A DNA stretch of 64,000 nt from Symbiodinium natans (GCA_905221605.1 CAJNDS010002336.1:343708-407707), one strand, 5' to 3'. Shown: positions 45,156 through 55,150, counted from the first letter of the stretch. Notes: generated by a model not told the origin, from the letters alone. A program made the numbers and translations.

Positions 45156-47092
45156 CTAGGTGTGGGCCATCCGCGCACCATTTGCCTCAATAATCTTCAC
45201 GTAGTCAGGGATGGAGTGCAGCTCCCAATCAAGCTGCTTGGCGCCCCGAGAGCCAGTTCTAGGGCCACTCATGTCGGCAATCGATGAGACGCCATGTCCT
45301 TCGCTTTGGAGTAGACCCTGCAAAAAAATACTTTTTAGGTATAGCTATAGCTATAGTAGGAACCCAGAACCAAAGAAAGTATTAAAGTATGGTACTCCAA
45401 GACCCAGTGTCCGATGGACCAAAACTTGCATTGCTCTTGGGACTTGCCAGCCATCTCGCATTTTGCAGGGGCAGACGACCTAGGCTGCCCAGTAACCTAG
45501 GCTTACAACAGGGTGCCCCCTTTTTTGCTTAAAGGGGGTTTATAAGGGAACCTAAACCCCCCCAAAAAAGGGAATGAGGGTACGACTGGGCATCCTAGCG
45601 GCTCATCGTCGGTGTACAAGGCGATGTTGTGAGCTGCACAGTGCCGCCACTCGGTGAACAGCGGCGTCGTCCAACTCTTGCGACCGAGGCTTGGGATGTC
45701 GAGAGCCGCGTCGAACTTCCCGTCTTCTGCCGCCTGGAAGCGTACGAAGCGCCAGTTGCATTGAGGCAGGACCTGTTGCCCAAGGCTGCGGCACTGAGAA
45801 GTGGACACCGCCCAAGGGCGGCACGCGCCGAAGGTGATCAAACACTTCGCATGGTGCCCCTCTGCCCCCACTAGGTCCATGAGCGCCGCATAGCTGGCTA
45901 GAACACCTCCTTGGTACCCCAGAAACCATACTACAATAAGGGCACCCTTTTTATAAGGGAACCTTGAACAAAACAAAAAGGGAAAAGGTTACCACTGGGC
46001 AACCAAGCCTCCTAGGGAGTGGCCTGTCAAGTACATGTTGCTGGGGTGGCAGTCACCTTCGCTGTAGGCCGTGCTGATAGATTCTTTGAGACCCTAAACC
46101 CTAAACCCTACACCTTGAACCCCAAGTCACCTTCGCTGTAGGCCGTGCTGATAGCTTCTTTGAGACCTGTCTCCAGGGTTTTGTATGCCGTGAGCCAAGA
46201 GTTGGGTACGTAGATCTTGTGCTTCGTGACCGGCGTCTGCTGCTTCGCAGCAGCCTCGGGGACGAAAGGAACCCGTAAAAGGATTTATGGTTCATGGATA
46301 TTTAACAGTAGCTATCGTAGTTTGGAGGATAAAACCCTAGACCCTAAACCATAAACCCTAAACCCTAAACCCGAAACCTTTCCCCAAGGAGCAAAGTTCA
46401 TCTGCCAGCCCAGGTCGTTGTCGGTCCCGCGGAAGGCAACCCAACACTTGCCGTCGGGAGTCTGGACAAGACGTGCCAACCTTGGGGGACCACACGAACC
46501 CAAAAATTGGGGTCATATCCTCGACTATGTACTCTAACTACTGTTAAGGTATGTATATATATATATATATATGTATATGTATATGTATATACGTGTCAAT
46601 AATATATATATATATATGAATATAACTACTATTAAGGTATATGAACCATAAACCATTTGAGGGTTCCTTTCGTCCCCAAGGAACATGAAGGGCTCTGTCT
46701 CCTTCCCCTCCAAGTGGCCCTCCACCTCCTTGAGCACTTTGGCCTCCTTTTCAGCCTCCTTGTGTGGGTTTAGGGTTTAGGGTTTAGGGTTTAGGGTTTA
46801 GGGTTTAGGGTTTAGGGTTTAAGGCCTCTAGAAATTAGAAAAGCCAATCCTAGTACGTTTCTCTTCAACCCCAAAAGAAAAGATGAAATACACCCAACCC
46901 CCGAATTAACTTTCACTGAACCTTCGCCCCAAACCCTACGCCCTAAACCCTAAACCCTGCACCCTAAACCCTAAACCCTAAACCCTAAACCCTCAACCCA
47001 TGGTTCCACGGAGCTTCCGCTGTCGGAACGTAGGTCGAGTTGGACAGCTTCGCAGCAGTCAGGGCCTGGTCCCACTCCTCCAAGGTATACCA
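45156..47092 (-). CDS. Class 3 (alpha/beta hydrolase) lipase-like gene, at least eight exons
   Basis: Probably hydrolyses ester bonds of acylglycerols or related lipids. Exons, 5' to 3' on the minus strand: 47092-46998, 46758-46667, 46480-46378, 46254-46131, 46056-46009, 45906-about 45605, 45479-45405, 45317-45156 (stop TAG 45158-45156). Domain order fits the family: an N-terminal helix region (WYTLEEWDQAL, STYVP); the strand block WVAFRGTDND followed by GWQMNF; KIYVPNSW; the nucleophile elbow GHSLGG, split by an intron directly after its second-last codon; LITFGA; RFV with acidic residues FDAALDIP; and a C-terminal LHSIPDYVKII holding the likely catalytic His. Junctions for exons 3-6 and 7-8 read in frame. 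The join between the exons ending near 45605 and starting at 45479 is off by one if cut at the CTAG repeat, but closes with a GA-AG intron slightly upstream. The first junction and the true start are unresolved; more exons probably lie above 47.1 kb. No signal peptide can be judged. Family call is firm, substrate unknown. Confidence 0.82.
45318..45404 (-). mobile_element. Diverged introner-like element, last lipase intron
   Basis: A direct AGACCC repeat flanks the insert (45313-45318 and 45400-45405), and next to it TTGGAGTA and TACTCCAA form inverted ends. The core shares AGGAACCCAGAACC with the TGCCCAGT family. Collapsing the direct repeat to one copy gives a continuous reading frame into the C-terminal exon. 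The 3' end TTTTTTTGCAG is a good acceptor; the 5' end is non-canonical. Confidence 0.6.
45480..45604 (-). mobile_element. Introner-like element, TGCCCAGT family, in the lipase gene
   Basis: Terminal inverted repeats are clear: plus strand CTAGGCTGCCCAGTAACC at 45480 and TACGACTGGGCATCCTAG ending at 45598. CTAG at both ends looks like the target duplication. A second CCTAGG lies at 45497. Inside are the family blocks TTTTTTGCTTAAAGGGGG, TAAGGGAACC and AAAAAAGGGAATGAGGGTAC. It lies between ...ALYTDDE and VVCPCKMRDGW; the exact cut that keeps the frame is probably GA-AG. Confidence 0.7.
45907..46008 (-). mobile_element. Introner-like element, TGCCCAGT family, GC-AG lipase intron
   Basis: Minus strand: CTAGGAG|GCTTGGTTGCCCAGTGG to GGTACCAAGGAG|GTGTTC. 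AGGAG is repeated at both edges, as expected for a short target duplication. Removing it as a GC-AG intron joins GHSLGG to VLASYAAL in frame. The inner sequence (plus: AGGGCACCCTTTTT, TAAGGGAACC, AAAAAGGGAAAAGG, TTACCACTGGGCAACC) matches copies at 12565, 18475, 19138, 45480 and 59047. Confidence 0.75.
46051..46167 (-). repeat. Telomeric insert flanked by a 43-bp exon duplication; new intron
   Basis: Segments 46051-46093 and 46125-46167 are 43-bp direct copies with one mismatch (A/C at the 31st base). Between them lie 31 bp made of CCCTAAA copies and degenerate repeat. The duplicated piece encodes EAISTAYSEGD of the lipase and contains AAG|GTGAC. Splicing from the GT of one copy to the AG of the other (intron 46057-46130) restores one clean reading frame into CHPSNMYLTGHSLGG. 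Confidence 0.85.
46255..46377 (-). mobile_element. Introner-like element with telomeric repeats inside, GT-AG lipase intron
   Basis: On the minus strand this intron runs from GGAAAG|GTTTCGGGTTTAGGG to CCCCGAG|GCT and joins ...NFAPWGK to AAAKQQTPV in phase 0. Its 3' half matches the CCTTGGGGACGAAAGG family (ATCCTTTTACGGGTTCC, then TTTCGTCCCCGAGG). Its 5' half is telomeric repeat (plus strand 46333-46376). A telomeric tract has apparently entered, or replaced part of, an introner and now supplies the 5' splice site. Confidence 0.65.
46481..46666 (-). mobile_element. Introner-like element, CCTTGGGGAC family, acting as a GA-AG intron
   Basis: The element ends are inverted copies of CCTTGGGGACGAAAGGAACC (plus strand: CCTTGGGGGACCACACGAAC at about 46480 and GGGTTCCTTTCGTCCCCAAG at about 46662). 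It interrupts the lipase between MFLGDER and LARLVQTPDGK. The frame closes if the intron runs from AG|GAACCC to CCAAG|G, i.e. a GA-AG intron. It also contains a (TA)n microsatellite at 46553-46616. Other copies of the same family are at 23831, 38985 and 42960. Confidence 0.65.
46550..46618. repeat. (TA)n microsatellite inside a lipase intron
   Basis: Two TATATATA blocks flanking GTATATGTATATACGTGTCA within the introner-like intron. Confidence 0.92.
46759..46997 (-). repeat. Lipase intron bounded by oppositely oriented telomeric arrays
   Basis: This putative intron between the first two lipase exons begins on the minus strand with GTTGAGGGTTTAGGG and ends in CCCTAAACCCACACAAG. On the plus strand, TTTAGGG copies run 46767-46820 and CCCTAAA copies 46935-46994. 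The two ends are therefore complementary and could fold into a long stem. The middle (46825-46925) is AT-richer with no coding sign. The splice phase of this junction is not resolved. Confidence 0.5.
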
Positions 47093-47197
47093 CTGACCCA
47101 TCCACCGCGCCGGGGTTTAGGGTTTAGGGTTTAGGGTTTAGGGTTTAGGGTTTAGGGTTTAGGGTTTAGGGTTTAGGGTTTAGGGTTTAGGGTTTAG

Positions 47198-47600
47198 CAT
47201 ACTGAGTGACTTTGGCGAGCAAATGCTCGTGAGGTATGGGGTGTCTGAAGCGAATGGGCCTCTACACGCAGAAGTCTGACAGCGTTCTCCGAAAAAGGGG
47301 TTTAGGGTTTAGGGTTTAGGGTTTAGCAACCCAGACTCCTCCACTCCAAGTTCCCGGGTTGAGGGATTCGGGTCGTCAACACCTCAACGCTACACCTTCA
47401 AACGCTAAACCCTAAACCCTAAACCCTAAACCCTAAACCCTAAACCCTAAACCCTAAACCCTAAACCCTAAACCCCCACCCCTGTTTTTGGCACTCCTGA
47501 GAGGTCAGCAGCTCGAGACCGTGCTCGGGGCTGGCAGGCACCGGATCCAGGCGAGCTTTGTCGCGTTGTGTCGCAGCCTCTCACCCTCAAGTTCCCCTAA
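47198..47600 (-). CDS. Possible further 5' exons of the lipase gene
   Basis: Two non-repetitive islands (47198-47297 and about 47480-47600) lie between telomeric arrays directly upstream of the first confident lipase exon. Both are open on the minus strand in at least one frame (for example ENAVRLLRVEAHSLQ in the first). They have the GC-rich, repeat-free look of the neighbouring exons. No lipase motif is visible in them, and lipase N-termini are poorly conserved, so the assignment rests on position and open frame only. Confidence 0.3.
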
Positions 47601-48859
47601 ACCCCTAACCCTAAACCCTAAACCCTAAACCCATGTTTAGGCTTATGAAAAAGGGTTTATAGGTGTTTAGACTTTAGGTTTGGGGGCTCATTAGGTTTTG
47701 GCGTTTAAGGGTTTCAGGGGTTCGGGGCTTTATAGCCAAAAACCAAAACCAAACGAACCAAACCCACCCTAAACCCAAAACCCAAAACCCAAAACCCTAA
47801 ACCCTAAACACCACCCCCATCTCTCCCCCCCCCCCCCCAGGAAAAACCCCTAAACAAAATAAGCAAACAGCTCAAGCCCCAGTGCCTGCAGCAACAAGCA
47901 CTCCTCCGATTCCGCGGCAGCCGACTTTCCCAAGCCCAGCAGGGCCAGCCCAGCCAGCCAGGCAAGCAAAGCCATGCCAGCAAACCCTAAACCCTAAACC
48001 CTAAACCCTAAACCCTAAACCCTAAACCCTAAACCCTAAACCCCTAAGCCAGCTTATAAGCCCGAAACCTGGGCACTGTGCTACGCAGATACGGTCTCCG
48101 AGCCTCTTGACGCAAGCACAGTCATGCCCAGGCCATCAAGCCTTGAAGGGTTATGTAAGGTTTAGGGTTAGGGTTTAGGGTTAGGGTTTAGGGCTTAGGG
48201 CTTCGGAACTCTTGGGTTTATAAGGTTTATACGGTTTATAGTTTGGGGGTTTACAGGGTTTGTAGGGTTTATCGGGCTTACAGGAACCCGAGCTCCCGAA
48301 ACCTGCTTCGGAAACAATGCAGAACCCAAACACAACATGCGAAGATGGGTTTACGGTTTGTGGATGAGGGTTGCGGGTCTACACCCGATGTACCCCATGA
48401 TGCGCCCTTGAAGCTTGAAAGGCCTAACCCATGCATCCTAAACCCTGTGCCCTCAAACCCTGAACCCTAAGCATCCCTTACAAGCAAGCCATAATATGGG
48501 AACCCTAACCCTAAACCCTGAACCCTGAACGCTAAACCCTAAACCCTGAACCCTGAACCCTAAAACCCTAAACCCTAAACCCTAAACCCTAAACCCTAAA
48601 CCCTAAACCCTAAACCCTAAACCCCCCAGGAAAGTCCTCGTGAAGTCGGGTGCCGTTCTGAGCTCCTTCACTTGGCATGGCTTGCGTATTCTCTAAACCC
48701 TAAACCCTAAACCCTAAACCCTAAACCCTAAACCCTAAATCCAACGGATTCAGGGTTCGCGCTCGCACCTCCAACCCGACGCCCTAGAGTTCTTTCACAC
48801 CGTGAGGGGCCCGCCAGCTTTCTTAGGGTAAGTCGTTTGATGGTTTTGGGTTTCGAGGT

Positions 48860-48985
48860 TAACATTATTACTATTATTATTACTAGCATTATTATTCCTA
48901 AAAATATTCTTATTATTATTATTGTCATTATTATTACTATTATCATTTTCATTCTGATTACAGTTGTTACTATTATTGTTAAGGC
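48860..48985. repeat. ATT/TTA trinucleotide tract
   Basis: About 120 bp of (ATT)n/(TTA)n with C and G interruptions; very AT-rich beside GC-rich surroundings. Confidence 0.9.
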
Positions 48986-49329
48986 ATGAGGGTATCTGGC
49001 CCAGCGCCGAGTTCAGGGGTTGTTGAGAGACCAGCGACTTTACCCAAAGGCTCAGGCATTGCTGTACCCATTATAAGGGCCCGAAACCTTCGACCCTCAA
49101 TCCAAAAGCCCTAAACTGTAAACCCAAAAAAACCCTAAACCCTATAAAACTCTAACCCCTATAAAACCCTAAACCCTGAACTTTAAACCTTTTAAACCAT
49201 AAACCCTATAAAACCCTAACTCCTATAAAACCCTGACCCTAAACCCTAAACCCTAAACCCTAAACCCTAAACCCTAAACCCTAAACCCTAAACCCTAAAC
49301 CCTAAACCCGCCCACCACCCCACTCTCTT

Positions 49330-50080
49330 GTCTTTTGGGGTAGGCGGGCGCTGGTCGAGCGCTCAGTGAGACCCTGCGAGGGAGCCCCAGGCGGGCGGCC
49401 GAGCTGGCCTCCAGGCTGGCTTCCTCCAGCCAGGCACAGACCGTGTCAGCAGTGTATTATATTACATTGGAGGCCCCCTGGGACGGCCTCTTGAGACCCC
49501 TGGTCCCTCACCCCCGTCCGCTGGGCTGAGGGGACCAGGGGCCGTTTTTTGGGGCAGGCAAGGTTGGGTGGGGGCCAGGGCCCTGGCTGTTCCTGGCCCA
49601 TCCCCCCATAGCCCCTTCGCGCCAACCCAAGCTGTCCTCGCGCACCCTGCTTAGCTTGTGAGGTCCCCAACCTGACCTGACCTGGCCCGGCACCCCACCT
49701 TACCCCCTTCGCGCCAAGCCAAGCTGTCCGCACACCAGTTTGTGCCTGGTCCACACCAGCCCTGTTTCCGTGGCGCTCTGCCCTACCCAAGCTGTTCACT
49801 GTGTGTTGCCTCCCTGGCTTTAGCCCCTTCGCGCCAACCAAGCCTCGCTGCCTTTGTCTGTTCCTGGCCAACCCAAGCTGTCTTCGCTGACCCTGCCTCG
49901 TTTCCGTCTGCTGCAGCTTTGCGCCCGGTCCACGCACCTTGTGGAGGTCCCCAAAAGGGCGTGAGTGCTGACTCATGTGATGCTTTGGAAAAAATAAAAA
50001 GTCTTAACTCCTTGAGAGTTGTAAGTGGGCGGTCTTGGGGTGGGTAGGTCTGCAGACTACTGCGCGCTCCCAAAGCGCGC
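49330..50080. repeat. GC-rich imperfect repeat, CGCCAACCCAAGCTGTC
   Basis: CCCCTTCGCGCCAACCCAAG then CTGTCCTCG recurs at 49612, 49698, 49822 and 49868 in diverged form, with GCCTGGTCCAC blocks between. Lacks telomeric repeat for 750 bp. Open frames on both strands look repeat-derived. Confidence 0.75.
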
Positions 50081-50683
50081 TTCCGTTTGGCACGCCCTAA
50101 ACCCTAAACCCTAAACCCTAAACCCTAAACCCTAAACCCTAAACCCTAAACCTTATCCCCCTCTCCCGAAACCCCAGAGCCCCACGCCTCGTTGCCATGC
50201 GCAAAAGTGCAGAGCCTGCCGTGGCCTGACATCAAAGGCTTCGGGGGCTTGGGAGGCTGGGGTTTAGGGTTTAGGGTTTAGGGCTTAGGGTTTGGGGTTT
50301 AAATAGGGTTTAGGGTTTAGGGCTTAGGGTTTCGGGTTTAGGGTTTCGGGTTTGGGGTTTAGGGTTTGGGATTTAGGGAAGCCCTAAACCCCCAAAGTGC
50401 TTAAAGATCAGCACCCCCGAAAGCGCCCAACCCTGAAGCCTCGGCACATCCTTTCGCCCTACATCGCCACCCTTGCCCCCCCAACAAAACACACAAACGC
50501 ACACACACACACACACAAATCCCCAACCCTAAGCCCTAAACCCTAAACCCCAAAACCTAAACCCTAAAGCCTAAACTCTAAACCCTGAGGCGGGGGAACT
50601 GCATCCGAACACCTTACGAACTGAAGCTGAGCTTGGGTTTACTATAGGCTCCAGGTGCGCACCACGCGAACACATGCCCGAAA

Positions 50684-50956
50684 TTATGCTCGAGCCACTG
50701 GCGTCACAGCCACTCCAGAGCCATAAGCTCTTCGCAGAACCTGACTACGCAGATTGTGATGGCAAGCCAACAAGCCCGGCCAGTTCACTGTCCATTTCGC
50801 CCTCTGAAACATTGGGCAGGCACTTGGAATGAGTGCAGGAACGAGATCCTTCTTGATGGCAGATAGGAGCTGGGACCGATCCACTGGATGTGGGGACCAA
50901 CGAACGGGATCAGCGGCTTGCAAGTTCCCATTCAAAAAGTGCTGAATGATGGTTCT
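50684..50956 (-). CDS. Candidate terminal exon, unidentified
   Basis: Minus strand, after acceptor GACGGCAG: RTIIQHFLNGNLQAADPVRW, SPHPVDRSQLLSAIKKDLVP, ALIPSACPMFQRAKW, ending GVAVTPVARA and TAA. It contains no telomeric repeat and has balanced composition. No domain recognised. Confidence 0.4.
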   Translation of the reverse strand, partial: RTIIQHFLNGNLQAADPVRWSPHPVDRSQLLSAIKKDLVPALIPSACPMFQRAKWTVNWPGLLACHHNLRSQVLRRAYGSGVAVTPVARA

Positions 50957-51235
50957 CTGCCGTCTTTAACGGCCATGTACATTTACAGCGGGTATTCAGA
51001 AAGAGATCCAGTACGGCATTGCTGTGGGAGATTGCGATCCCCATGACTGCACTATGTATGTAAACCCTAGACCCTAAAGCCAGGGTGTTAGGGCAGTGGG
51101 GGTAAACCCTAAACCCTAGCCCTAAACCCTAAACCCTAAACCCTAGACCACAGTTTCGGGCTTATAGGCTTAGCTGAGACCCCCGGCGGCATCCGGTCTT
51201 GCTGTTGTAAAAGCTGCAGAACCTGTGGTTGAGGT

Positions 51236-51450
51236 TTAGGGTTTAGGGTTTAGGGTTTAGGGTTAGGGTTTAGGGTTTAGGGTTTAGGGTTTAGGGTTTA
51301 GGGTTTAGGGTTTAGGGTCTAGGGTCTAGGGTCTAGGGTCTAGGGTCTAGGGTCTAGGGTCTAGGGTCTAGGGTCTAGGGTCTAGGGTCTAGGGTCTAGG
51401 GTCTAGGGTCTAGGGTTTAGGGTTTAGGGTTTAGGGTTTAATTAGGGTTT
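51236..51450 (+). repeat. Telomeric array with a homogeneous (TCTAGGG)14 block
   Basis: TTTAGGG copies run 51236-51317, then fourteen perfect TCTAGGG units 51318-51415, then TTTAGGG again. The abrupt switch to a pure variant and back points to local amplification of one mutated unit, or to a distinct telomere sequence. TCTAGGG is the telomere repeat reported for chlorarachniophyte nucleomorphs. Confidence 0.95.
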
Positions 51451-51639
51451 AGGGTTTAGGGAAAATCTGGCCCTTTGTGGCTTCTGGGTGTTGTTTGGTG
51501 GGTATTGGGAAGCAGAGGGCCTTGTGGCTTCCGCTGGCGTGAGGTGCGATTTCCGGTCAAACATACGCTACACGCTTTGAAGAAGGGTTTAGGGTTTAGG
51601 GTTCAGGGTTTAGGGTTTGGGGTTTAGGGTGTAGGGTTT

Positions 51640-52116
51640 AGGGTTCAGGGTTTGGAGAGGCTTTGGCTGTTGTGTGCTTCTGTTGAAGCTCCATAACAGT
51701 ATGGCTCAAACGGCTCTGAAACAAGCCTTGCCGGGGCCTTCTGTTGGGCCGGCGGTAGTTGTGGCAGGGCGAAATTCGAGGTTGCCAAATTTTGGGGGGT
51801 GACTACAGCTTCGGGGAACTCCAGGCGCAGGACTTTGCAACGAGTGCCCGGGCTGCCTCGAGTTCTCCTAGTGTATCCGAGTGTGCATTGCCAAGAAGAT
51901 GCAATGCATGCCAGTTGCCAGTGGTCATTTGAGGGTGCTGTTGCCGCTGTGCTGTCCTACACTATCTTCTCAATGTCGGTCTGTGTTTCTGCCAACAGGA
52001 CCTGTGATAGCCGCACCGCCTTTTCCGCCGTTGCGGTTGCGGCTGTCTGGATGACCGCGAATGGCGGAGCTGCAGAGCAAGCTTACGGCTTTGGTGCTCT
52101 GCGTGATACGCGGTAG
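51640..52116. other. Non-repetitive GC-rich island, possibly coding, strand unclear
   Basis: About 475 bp free of telomeric repeat. The plus strand is open from 51799 to a TAG at 52114 (includes VPGLPRVLLVYPSVHCQEDA). The minus strand also has a long open frame (IQTAATATAEKAVRLSQVLL, then AETQTDIEKIV). The minus reading looks slightly more protein-like but contains a stop. No family recognised. Confidence 0.25.
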
Positions 52117-52639
52117 GGTCTCTGGGGTTCAGGGGGCTGAGGGGTTTAGGGTTTCGGGTCGTTCATGACACGGGTTCAGGACATGATGCCCATCCCTCCG
52201 ACACCGTGTTCCCCAGCATGGTACCCCAGCCCCCACCACCTCTCAACCCTAAACCAAGAACACCTTATACTAATACCCTGAACCCTAGAACCTAAACTCG
52301 AAACCCAAAACCCAAAACCCTAAAACCTGTCTTGGTTTGGGGTTTCGCGTTTAAGGTTTAGGGCTTTCATTCATGCCCATACTTACATCCGCAGTCCTGA
52401 GAAAAAGCCCTAGGCTTTAGGGTTTGTGAGATCCGGAAAACCAATCGGTGTGGTCAATATGCAGGGGGGGGGGGGGGGGGGGGGGGGGGTTTCCCGCAAT
52501 CAGGTAGGTACCCATTTTGGCGGCAAAAGAAGATAAGGGTTCTAGCATTTTGGGGTGGATTGCATATTAGAGAGACTTGAAACTCTGAGGCCCTTAAGCT
52601 GCATGTTGAGGGCATGAGTACCATCCAGAAAAGCTGAGA

Positions 52640-52800
52640 GTGCTGGCCGCGTCTTCCACAGCGGATTCATCGCCTGGCCGCCCGCCCCCCAACCCAAACC
52701 CCAAGCCCTTTGTAACCGAGGTGTTTCGCGAAAAGGGACTTCAAATGGAATATGACATAGCCAACCAAAAAATCAAACAGCCTAATGTAGGTTCTCGTAG
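52640..52800 (+). CDS. Weak candidate exon
   Basis: The plus strand reads FVTEVFREKGLQMEYDIANQ KIKQPNV, a helix-like run, within an island between a poly-G tract (52465-52489) and degenerate repeat. Not recognised. Confidence 0.25.
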
Positions 52801-55150
52801 GGTTAGCGTTTGGGGCTTCAGGACTTAGGGGTTTTACTGTCTTGGCGTTGTTTTGGGGCTTCATCCGTCCTGCCGTTCTGTTCCAAAGGCAAAAGGGTGC
52901 GAGTGTAAGGAAACCCAAAAAACTCTGATGGGACCCTCAACCGTGGAAGCAGGCCCCCTGAACCCAAAAGCTCTGAACCCTGAACCCGTCTTTAATGAGT
53001 GGTTGCTCAACTCTAGCTTGGTATTCAAACAGATCCTTCTCGCAGGGTTTGGGTTAATTGCCCGAAACCCTAAACCCTAAACCCATGAACAAAGCAGTTG
53101 CTGAGAAACGCATAGGGTAAATGGAGTTACAGGTCTTGGGAATTACAAGTCTGCCCTGAAGTACCCAGAAGACTGCCCTTTTCCGTTGTCAGGGTTTGGG
53201 GGTCAGGGCTTTAAGGGACTAAGAGATTTAGGCATTGGGGTTTAGGGTTTCGGGTCTAGGGTTTAGGCTGCGTGCGACAATGCTGGGTTGTGCACAACCC
53301 TGCAGCTCCGAGACACAAGTACACCCCGCATCCGATCATGTGCCTTCTAAGCCCGGAGATCTAGACCTTAAACCCTAAACCCTAAACCCTCAACCCTAAA
53401 CCCTAAACCCTAAACCCTAACCCTAAACCCTAAAGCGGCCTGTGGCGGTGCCGCAACCTTGGTCAAAGGGTGTTTGCCGAGTTGAGGGCATAGGAATCAC
53501 CAGGGCTTATGTTGCAGGGGGGCCCAGGGTCTGGGGCTTTAGGGTTTAGGGTTTAGGGTTTAGGGTTGTTCAGGGTTTTTCTTGGCTCTAAAGGTTTGGC
53601 GACGTTGGGGCACAGAGTTGAGAGTGGAGGGTTTGGCCACTGTCCCCTTAAGGGGTTTTCTAAGCTACCATGATCTATGGTCTATGATGCATCATGTTCG
53701 AAAATGAGGAAACGGAAAGACAAAAAAACAACAACAGGAAAAGAGGCACCGTTGCAAGGGCTGAGTAGGGGTTGCCAAGACTTAGTTCTTCTCATGGGGC
53801 GTTTAAACCCTAACTTCAAAACCCCAAACCTAGCTTGCTGTAGGATATTTCAATGAATTCCCTTTGTAGGAAGCCTACAAAAGTAGGTTTGGGGGCCTTC
53901 AGGTAAGCTCTAAACTACTATTGGCTTAAGAACCCTCCCTCCCCCAACCCTGAGATTCAGGGTTTAGGGTTTAGGGTTTAGGCCTGGTAGAACAGTACAG
54001 CCCCAAGGAAACACTAGTAAACCCAAGAATTCTACAACCCTAAACTAAAAATCCAAGCAGAAAGTGGGCACCGGACTTCACTGGAGGGGTCCGGGACGTG
54101 GCTGGCCTTCCCGTAGCTAGGGATGGGCTTGCACTGGCACCCCAGGATCAGGATTTGATAACTTATGTTACCCTAAACCCTAAACCCTAAACCCTAAACC
54201 CTAAACCCTAAACCCTGAGGGCTTTCGGGATCTGAGAGGTTGGGCTTTAGGGGCAACTTGAGGTCCTGGCTTAATCTCGGCTTTCGGGACTCCCTCCACC
54301 CCCCTACCCCCCCCCCCCCCGCCCCCCCCAGGCGGAGCTATCTGCGAACACCCTGGATGGCCCCCCTAACTTGGTTTATATAGGGTTTTGGGGTTTAGGG
54401 TTTAGGGTTGAGGGTTTAGGGTTTAGGTCCTCGCCTTAGAAAGAACCCTGCAATGCCCTAAGAGCCCGAAGCTAAAGCCTAAATCCTCAAACCACCACTC
54501 TAAACCAACCCCAAAACCCCACCACCACACCGCGCTTGGTACCCAAAACGCCACCACCATACCACATGGGAGCGAAGTGCCAGGTGCCAGGAACGTAGGG
54601 TTTAGGGTTTAGGGTTTAGGGTTTAGGGTTTAGGGTTTAGGGTTTAGGGTTTAGGGTTTAGGGTTTAGGGTTCATGGAACCCTCACATGTTGATCCAGAC
54701 ATCTGCAGACCATTCCGAAACACCCACTCCCTAAAGGTACATGTGCCTCACCCACAAACCCTAAACCCAAAACCCAAAACCCTAAATCCTAAGCCCAAAA
54801 CACCCACACTCACGAAGTTCTAGGAACGTGTTGAAGGCTCGGGGGTGCTCTAGCGGTCGGAATAAATACAAATTGTATTTGCCCGTATTTAAAACCATAC
54901 GATAATCACCCCCAAGGACCTAGTCTAATTCTTCAGGCCCTAAACCCTAAACCCTAAACCCTAAACCCCAAACCCTAAACCCCAAACCCTAAACCCTATG
55001 TTCTCCAAATACATCCCCTTTGCCTTATCCGTGCCCGGTGTCGAAGTGGCTTCTCCCGCAACGTATCCCGGCTCCACCCTCTCACGCTGCCTCGGCTCAA
55101 GGGTTTGGGTTTAGGGTTTGGGGTTTGGGGTTTAGGGTTTAGGGTTTAGG

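Larger units (their letters stand above)
47600..50680. other. Repeat mosaic plus GC-rich imperfect repeats
   Basis: Minus-strand arrays at 47605-47632, 47984-48045, 48535-48625, 48692-48740, 49220-49310 and 50095-50155. Plus-strand arrays at 48155-48205 and 50262-50375. 48860-48985 is an ATT/TTA trinucleotide tract. 49330-50080 is described separately. Confidence 0.75.

Noticed and set aside
49446-49976. 176-codon minus-strand frame
   Set aside because: Derived from the GC-rich CGCCAACCCAAGCTGTC imperfect repeat; low complexity and competing frames on the plus strand.
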